Shown here: one piece after another, positions 5,481 to 8,374 of the stretch | How positions within the stretch are numbered: position 1 is the first letter of the stretch | How the letters are laid out: the number at the start of each line of letters is the position of its first letter | From: an uncultured bacterium | Lineage (GTDB): Bacteria; Patescibacteriota; Minisyncoccia; Phycocordibacterales; UBA9973 | Assembly (NCBI GenBank): GCA_903869975.1 | Contig: CAIQBF010000007.1 | Coordinates: forward strand, 1-8,374 | Length of the DNA stretch: 8,374 nucleotides | Reading direction: 5' to 3' | The notes under the pieces: model-generated | Told to the model about the DNA's origin: nothing | The model's input: the letters and a program-made list of their open reading frames with translations, nothing else | The model's database searches: none | Made by a program: the position numbers and the translations under genes

Positions 5481-6172
5481 TGGAAACATCAACAAAAAAT
5501 TGGACTGTTATATCGCTTGGGGGATCACTTATCTGCCCGGATCGCGTAGACGCGGACTACGTGCGTGAGTTTGTTGCGCTCATAAAAAAGGAGATTGAAA
5601 AGGGCGGACACTTCGCTATCATCACCGGTGGCGGCCGTGTTGCGCGTGAATACCGTGATGCACTTCTTGGTACTGGCGAGTCTGACCCCGACATGCTTGA
5701 TTGGATGGGTATTGCCGCGACTCGCTATAATGCGGAACTCCTCCGCCTTGCATTTGGTGCTCTTGCTGAGTCTGCTATTTTCATGGATCCCAACACCCCG
5801 ACACTTACCGGTAAATCCGTACTCGTCGGTGGAGGATACACTCCAGGACATTCGAGTGATGGTTCGGCTGTTGCACTTGCAAAGGCGCTCGGTGCTACAA
5901 AACTCGTAAATCTTTCAAACATCGACTACGTCTACACTGCCGATCCTCGCAAAGATCCAACTGCGACTCCTATCAAAACATCCAATTGGACCGATTTCCG
6001 CAAGCTCCTTCCTGAATCGTGGGATCCAGGTTTGAATGCTCCATTTGATCCTGTCGCAGCCCGCATGGCTGAAGAGATGGGCCTCGAAGTTGCCGTTATG
6101 AACGGAAAGAACATTGAGAACCTCGGCGCATATATTGAAGGAAGGGAGTTCATCGGCACTGTTATCGCCTAA
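5480..6172 (+). CDS. pyrH: UMP kinase, archaeal-like type
   Basis: UMP kinase of the amino-acid-kinase fold makes UDP from UMP and ATP, the committed step from UMP to other pyrimidine nucleotides. The protein is 230 residues. Motifs in order: VISLGGSL (10-17), the first glycine loop; IITGGGRVAREYRDAL (47-62), UMP and phosphate binding; DWMGIAATRYNAELL (74-88); GGGYTPGHSSDGSAVALA (117-134); NLSNIDYVYTADPRKDP (144-160), the nucleotide-binding segment; and SWDPGLNAPFDPVAA (180-194). The WDPG..APFDPVA segment and GYTPGHSSD are typical of the archaeal subfamily and not of the standard bacterial PyrH. The ATG shares one base with the adk stop, so translation is probably coupled. Confidence 0.9.
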   Translation: METSTKNWTVISLGGSLICPDRVDADYVREFVALIKKEIEKGGHFAIITGGGRVAREYRDALLGTGESDPDMLDWMGIAATRYNAELLRLAFGALAESAIFMDPNTPTLTGKSVLVGGGYTPGHSSDGSAVALAKALGATKLVNLSNIDYVYTADPRKDPTATPIKTSNWTDFRKLLPESWDPGLNAPFDPVAARMAEEMGLEVAVMNGKNIENLGAYIEGREFIGTVIA

Positions 6173-6187
6173 TACGTTTCATACTCT

Positions 6188-6958
6188 ATGATCATCATCA
6201 AAACACCAGCAGAAATAGAAAAGCTCCGCGAGGGAGGGAAGCGTCTTGCGACAGTGCTCGCGAAGACGGCTGCGCTTGTAGTGCCGGGGATCTCGGCGCT
6301 TGAACTTGATATGTTTGCGCAGGAGGAAATCAAAAAGCTCGGCGATACGCCAGCGTTTTTGGGTTACAAAGCTCCTGGACACCGAATCGCATATCCGGCT
6401 GCACTCTGCGTGTCAGTAAATGCTGAAGTCGTGCATGGTATTCCAACAGCAAAGACTATTCTCAAAGAGGGTGATATCGTATCGCTCGATCTTGGCATCA
6501 AACACGAAGGACTTTTTACCGACCATGCCGTGACTGTTGCTGTTGGAACACTTTCGAAAGAGCGTGCCACGATGCTCCAGGTTACACGCGAAGCGATGTA
6601 TCGCGGTATTCAAGCTATCGTGCCGGGCGCTCGCGTGGGTGATATCGGGCATGCTATCGAATCGTATGTAAAGAAAGAAGGGAAGTATGGCATCGTCAGG
6701 TCCTTTGCTGGACATGGCGTCGGGCGCGCAATCCATGAAGATCCGTTTGTCCCGAATTTTGGACGCAAAAATACCGGAGAGAAGCTGGTCCCCGGAATGG
6801 TTATCGCTATTGAGCCAATGTTGACGCTTGGTACGGAGGACGTAATTGAAGGTCGCGATGGGTATACCATGAAGACAGAGGACGGCTCGGCTGCTGCGCA
6901 CTTTGAGCACACCGTTCTCATTACTGAGACTGGCTACGAAATTCTTACGGAGGTTTAG
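6188..6958 (+). CDS. map: Methionine aminopeptidase, type I
   Basis: This enzyme removes the initiator Met from new proteins when the second residue is small, and acts in the cytoplasm at the ribosome. The protein is 256 residues, normal for type Ia enzymes without an N-terminal extension. All five metal ligands can be placed: D101 (SLDLG), D112 (FTDHAVT), H176 (GHGVG), E209 (IEPM) and E240 (FEHT). Substrate-site histidines are H83 (VHGIP) and H183. A small insertion near 61-72 separates the FLGY and CVSVN segments compared with E. coli. It starts 15 nt after pyrH with no Shine-Dalgarno (ATACTCT before the ATG). Its stop codon overlaps the stop of the convergent gene on the minus strand. Confidence 0.97.
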   Translation: MIIIKTPAEIEKLREGGKRLATVLAKTAALVVPGISALELDMFAQEEIKKLGDTPAFLGYKAPGHRIAYPAALCVSVNAEVVHGIPTAKTILKEGDIVSLDLGIKHEGLFTDHAVTVAVGTLSKERATMLQVTREAMYRGIQAIVPGARVGDIGHAIESYVKKEGKYGIVRSFAGHGVGRAIHEDPFVPNFGRKNTGEKLVPGMVIAIEPMLTLGTEDVIEGRDGYTMKTEDGSAAAHFEHTVLITETGYEILTEV

Positions 6959-7332
6959 AACGTTAGCTTGCGTTCAGGCAAGATAATAGGGGAATTGAAT
7001 AGTTCTTCAGGAGAATAACGACGCACTGAAAGCGTCGTTTGTTCGTTGGTATCGGAGCCTTCGCTTGTGAGTGTGATCTCGGTTGCGGCGCCAGTTGCGC
7101 GGTCGATCAAGGTAGCTGCCTCAAGAAGGACGGCTGCTTTTGCATGCTTGTTTTCGCGGCGGTATTTTTCGGCTTTCTGGAATAGGTATTCAAGTGCTTT
7201 CAGTGTGTCGGTGCTCTTGAATGCTTCGGCGATCTCCGCTGCGTTTCCGACTTCGAGATGCAGTCGTGCCATGTGGGTCGCATTTTTATGCGCGAGGTCG
7301 TGCCATCCTTTGGTGGTAATCTTTTTCTTCAT
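6955..7332 (-). CDS. Small helical protein of unknown function
   Basis: I do not recognise this 125-residue protein. It has no signal peptide, membrane span or Cys residues. It appears mostly alpha-helical from about 20 to 80, with a Lys-rich start (MKKKITTKG), a helix-turn-helix-like pair around 43-78 (ALEYLFQKAEKYRRENKHAK then AAVLLEAATLIDRATG) reminiscent of TPR or MIT-type hairpins, a polar linker rich in Thr, Ser and Glu (84-102), and a short C-terminal stretch LFNSPIILPERKL (111-123) that could be a binding peptide. A promoter is visible nine nt upstream. Its TAA stop (6957-6955) overlaps the map TAG on the other strand. An SD-like GAGAGGA lies directly against the ATG, too close for a normal site. 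Gene status is supported by frame length, a placeable promoter and the clean divergent arrangement. Confidence 0.75.
   Translation of the reverse strand: MKKKITTKGWHDLAHKNATHMARLHLEVGNAAEIAEAFKSTDTLKALEYLFQKAEKYRRENKHAKAAVLLEAATLIDRATGAATEITLTSEGSDTNEQTTLSVRRYSPEELFNSPIILPERKLTF
7017..7046 (+). terminator. Candidate terminator for the adk-pyrH-map operon
   Basis: AACGACGC (7017-7024) and GCGTCGTT (7032-7039) form a perfect 8-bp stem with a seven-base loop, followed on the plus strand by the T-rich TGTTCGTT. It begins 58 nt after the map stop, the only such structure there. It lies inside the coding sequence of the minus-strand gene, where a terminator for that gene would make no sense, so plus-strand use is the likelier reading. 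The U-tract is interrupted, so strength is doubtful. Confidence 0.4.
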
Positions 7333-7340
7333 TCCTCTCT

Positions 7341-7369
7341 ATTCTCGTATGTTTCGTGAAATAAATCAA
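7341..7369 (-). promoter_or_regulatory. Promoter for the 6955-7332 gene, candidate leaderless start
   Basis: Read on the minus strand, TTGATT (7369-7364, 4 of 6) and GAGAAT (7346-7341, 4 of 6) are separated by exactly 17 bp. The -10 is followed by eight nt and then the ATG, so the transcript would start at or within one or two bases of the start codon. TATAGT at 7378-7373 on the same strand is an alternative -10 further upstream. Confidence 0.45.
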
Positions 7370-7376
7370 TCTACTA

Positions 7377-7382
7377 TATAAT
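7377..7382 (+). promoter_or_regulatory. Consensus -10 box for the 7391 gene, candidate leaderless start
   Basis: A perfect TATAAT lies eight nt before the ATG at 7391, predicting a transcript that begins at or beside the start codon. The -35 region (around 7353-7359, TTCGTGA) matches consensus poorly. It overlaps the divergent promoter region of the minus-strand gene, since only 58 bp separate the two start codons, so one regulator or polymerase competition could affect both. Confidence 0.55.
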
Positions 7383-7390
7383 ATGGAGAC

Positions 7391-8374
7391 ATGGAATCGT
7401 TTGAAGCTAAGCCAATACCGCAATTCAAATCCGCTGAAGAAGAGGTTGCATTCCTGCGCGCGCATCTTGCTGAGCAACAGAAAGTCATGTCTGAGCGCGG
7501 CTTGCAAGCTTCGACTGAAAATTTGGCCAACGAAACTATCCGCGCGTACAAGACAATGGATACGGAGGAGGTGCTCCACCAGAAACAGCGGATGCCAGAA
7601 GTTGAGCAGGCGGCTTTTGTTCTTCGTCTGCGTCCAGAACCGCATGATCGGGTGATGGAGGAAGTGCTCGGCGTCTTACTTGATCGCGGAATCAAGAATG
7701 CACTCGATATCGTGGAGGGCATGGCGAACCCGCATGTCGACGATGACTTCCACCGATTTCTCGTCCAGTACCTTCAGTCTACAAAGAGCATCCCCGGCCT
7801 CAAAGAGGCGACGCCACTCTATCGCGCGCTTGATTCGTGCTTGTTTGAAGTGACACTGCCTGAGATAGAAGAGGCAAAGAAAAAGGGTCTCAACGAGCTG
7901 CTCTCTGCCATGGAACAGTTTTATGCGGGTATGCATTCGGTGGGACACGGTCGCGAAAATAAAGACAAGAGCCACTTCACGCTTGAAATCGCACTTGCGA
8001 ACGATGGTGAGCAATTTGTCATTTATGCCTCCGTGCCAAGTCAGAAAGTGGATCTCTTTGAGAAGCAGCTCATCGCTGTTCAGCCTGACGCGAAGCTTGT
8101 TGAGGTGACAGATGACTACAACGTTTTCTTTGATGGCAGCGATACGGCCGTAGCTTCGTATGCAAAATTTGCGGATCAGGATATCTACCCGATCAAGACC
8201 TATGATTCATTCGATCATGATCCGATGAATATCATGCTCAACGCTTTTTCAAAACTCAAAGCTGCCGGTGAAGGAGCCGCTATTCAGTTTGTGTTGTGCC
8301 CCGAGGATGATGCGCTCATGCATAAGTTTCATCTCGTGCTCGAAGATGTAAAGGCGGGGTACAGCGTACAGACG
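7391..8374 (+). CDS. N-terminal part of a large CPR protein, possibly a type IV secretion-type ATPase (3' end outside window)
   Basis: The frame is open for 328 codons to the window edge. A charged, probably coiled helix covers about 14-65. From about 75 the pattern alternates strands and helices: FVLRLRPEP (76-84), EVLGVLLDRG (91-100), DDDFHRFLVQYL (118-129), LLSAMEQFYAGMHSV (170-184), HFTLEIALANDGEQFVIYAS (195-214), DLFEKQLIAVQPDAKL (221-236), DIYPIKTYDSFDHDPMNIML (264-283) and GEGAAIQFVLCP (293-304). From memory of CPR genomes, this arrangement, especially DDFHRFLVQY, MEQFYAGM, FEKQL and the FDHDP segment, resembles the N-terminal region of large proteins annotated as type IV secretion or DNA-translocation ATPases (TraD/VirB4/HerA-like). 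No Walker motif is visible yet, so the function is inference. The ATG at 7391 follows a TATAAT by eight nt. An ATG at 7383 opens a different, shorter frame. Confidence 0.8.
   Translation, partial: MESFEAKPIPQFKSAEEEVAFLRAHLAEQQKVMSERGLQASTENLANETIRAYKTMDTEEVLHQKQRMPEVEQAAFVLRLRPEPHDRVMEEVLGVLLDRGIKNALDIVEGMANPHVDDDFHRFLVQYLQSTKSIPGLKEATPLYRALDSCLFEVTLPEIEEAKKKGLNELLSAMEQFYAGMHSVGHGRENKDKSHFTLEIALANDGEQFVIYASVPSQKVDLFEKQLIAVQPDAKLVEVTDDYNVFFDGSDTAVASYAKFADQDIYPIKTYDSFDHDPMNIMLNAFSKLKAAGEGAAIQFVLCPEDDALMHKFHLVLEDVKAGYSVQT

Noticed and set aside
4866..5495. 209-codon frame on the minus strand opposite adk
   Set aside because: It is antisense to a kinase with clear P-loop and DGYPR motifs, and the translation is Cys/His-rich without order. 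It is a by-product of codon usage.
6413..6910. 165-codon frame on the minus strand opposite map
   Set aside because: map has all five metal ligands in place on the plus strand. The antisense frame has no supporting feature.
6958..6975. GAACG...CGTTC inverted repeat just after the map stop
   Set aside because: The stem is only five pairs with no U-tract on either strand, and it lies in coding sequence of the convergent gene. The stronger 7017-7039 hairpin is the better terminator candidate.
7383..7655. 90-codon plus-strand frame starting at the ATG at 7383
   Set aside because: It overlaps the 328-codon open frame in another register, which has coherent secondary-structure patterning and continues past the window edge. 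The short one does not.
1..8374. CRISPR array, transposon, tRNA, rRNA or defence system
   Set aside because: I saw no spaced direct repeats, terminal inverted repeats with a transposase, cloverleaf-like sequence or nuclease/helicase genes. Every long stretch is accounted for by the listed genes.

Overview
The window looks like chromosome from a Candidate Phyla Radiation (Patescibacteria) bacterium, most likely of the Parcubacteria/Paceibacteria group. Three points support this. The 3' part of the spc ribosomal cluster runs uS14-uS8-uL6-uL18-uS5-uL15-SecY with no uL30 gene between uS5 and uL15, and loss of uL30 is a recognised CPR trait. The UMP kinase is of the archaeal-like type common in CPR genomes. 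The genes are tightly packed, with no Shine-Dalgarno sequence at a usable distance before any start. TGA ends the truB fragment, so the TGA=Gly code of Gracilibacteria and Absconditabacteria is unlikely. The lineage call is an inference from gene order and protein motifs, not from a search.

Layout. (1) 1-214 is the 3' end of truB. (2) 211-372 holds a strong sigma70-type promoter whose -35 box overlaps the truB stop, followed by a leader of about 126 nt with a long hairpin and a second weak hairpin plus U-run. (3) 373-4356 is a seven-gene operon, rpsN-rpsH-rplF-rplR-rpsE-rplO-secY, closed by a textbook intrinsic terminator at 4378-4410. (4) 4415-4816, minus strand, is a small basic protein of unknown function. 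(5) 4890-6958 is a second operon: a nucleoside monophosphate kinase of the Adk family, an archaeal-type UMP kinase (overlapping stop/start) and type I methionine aminopeptidase. (6) 6955-7332, minus strand, is a small helical orphan protein whose stop codon overlaps the map stop. (7) 7391-8374 is the first 328 codons of a long plus-strand gene that runs off the window. It resembles the N-terminal region of large CPR proteins annotated as type IV secretion/conjugation-type ATPases, but no ATPase motif is inside the window.

How the parts fit. The first operon makes small- and large-subunit ribosomal proteins plus the SecY translocon channel. The second makes two nucleotide kinases and the enzyme that trims initiator methionine. 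In most bacteria secY-adk-map form one transcription unit. Here the unit is split by a convergent gene, pyrH sits between adk and map, and adk has its own extended -10 promoter placed so that the mRNA would begin at or next to the ATG.

Most interesting signals: a consistent no-Shine-Dalgarno start context with T at -1, several -10 boxes 7-9 nt before a start codon (candidate leaderless mRNAs), a structured leader before the ribosomal operon, and an unusually long Gly/Arg-rich N-terminal tail on uS5. I found no defence system, CRISPR array, transposon, tRNA or rRNA.
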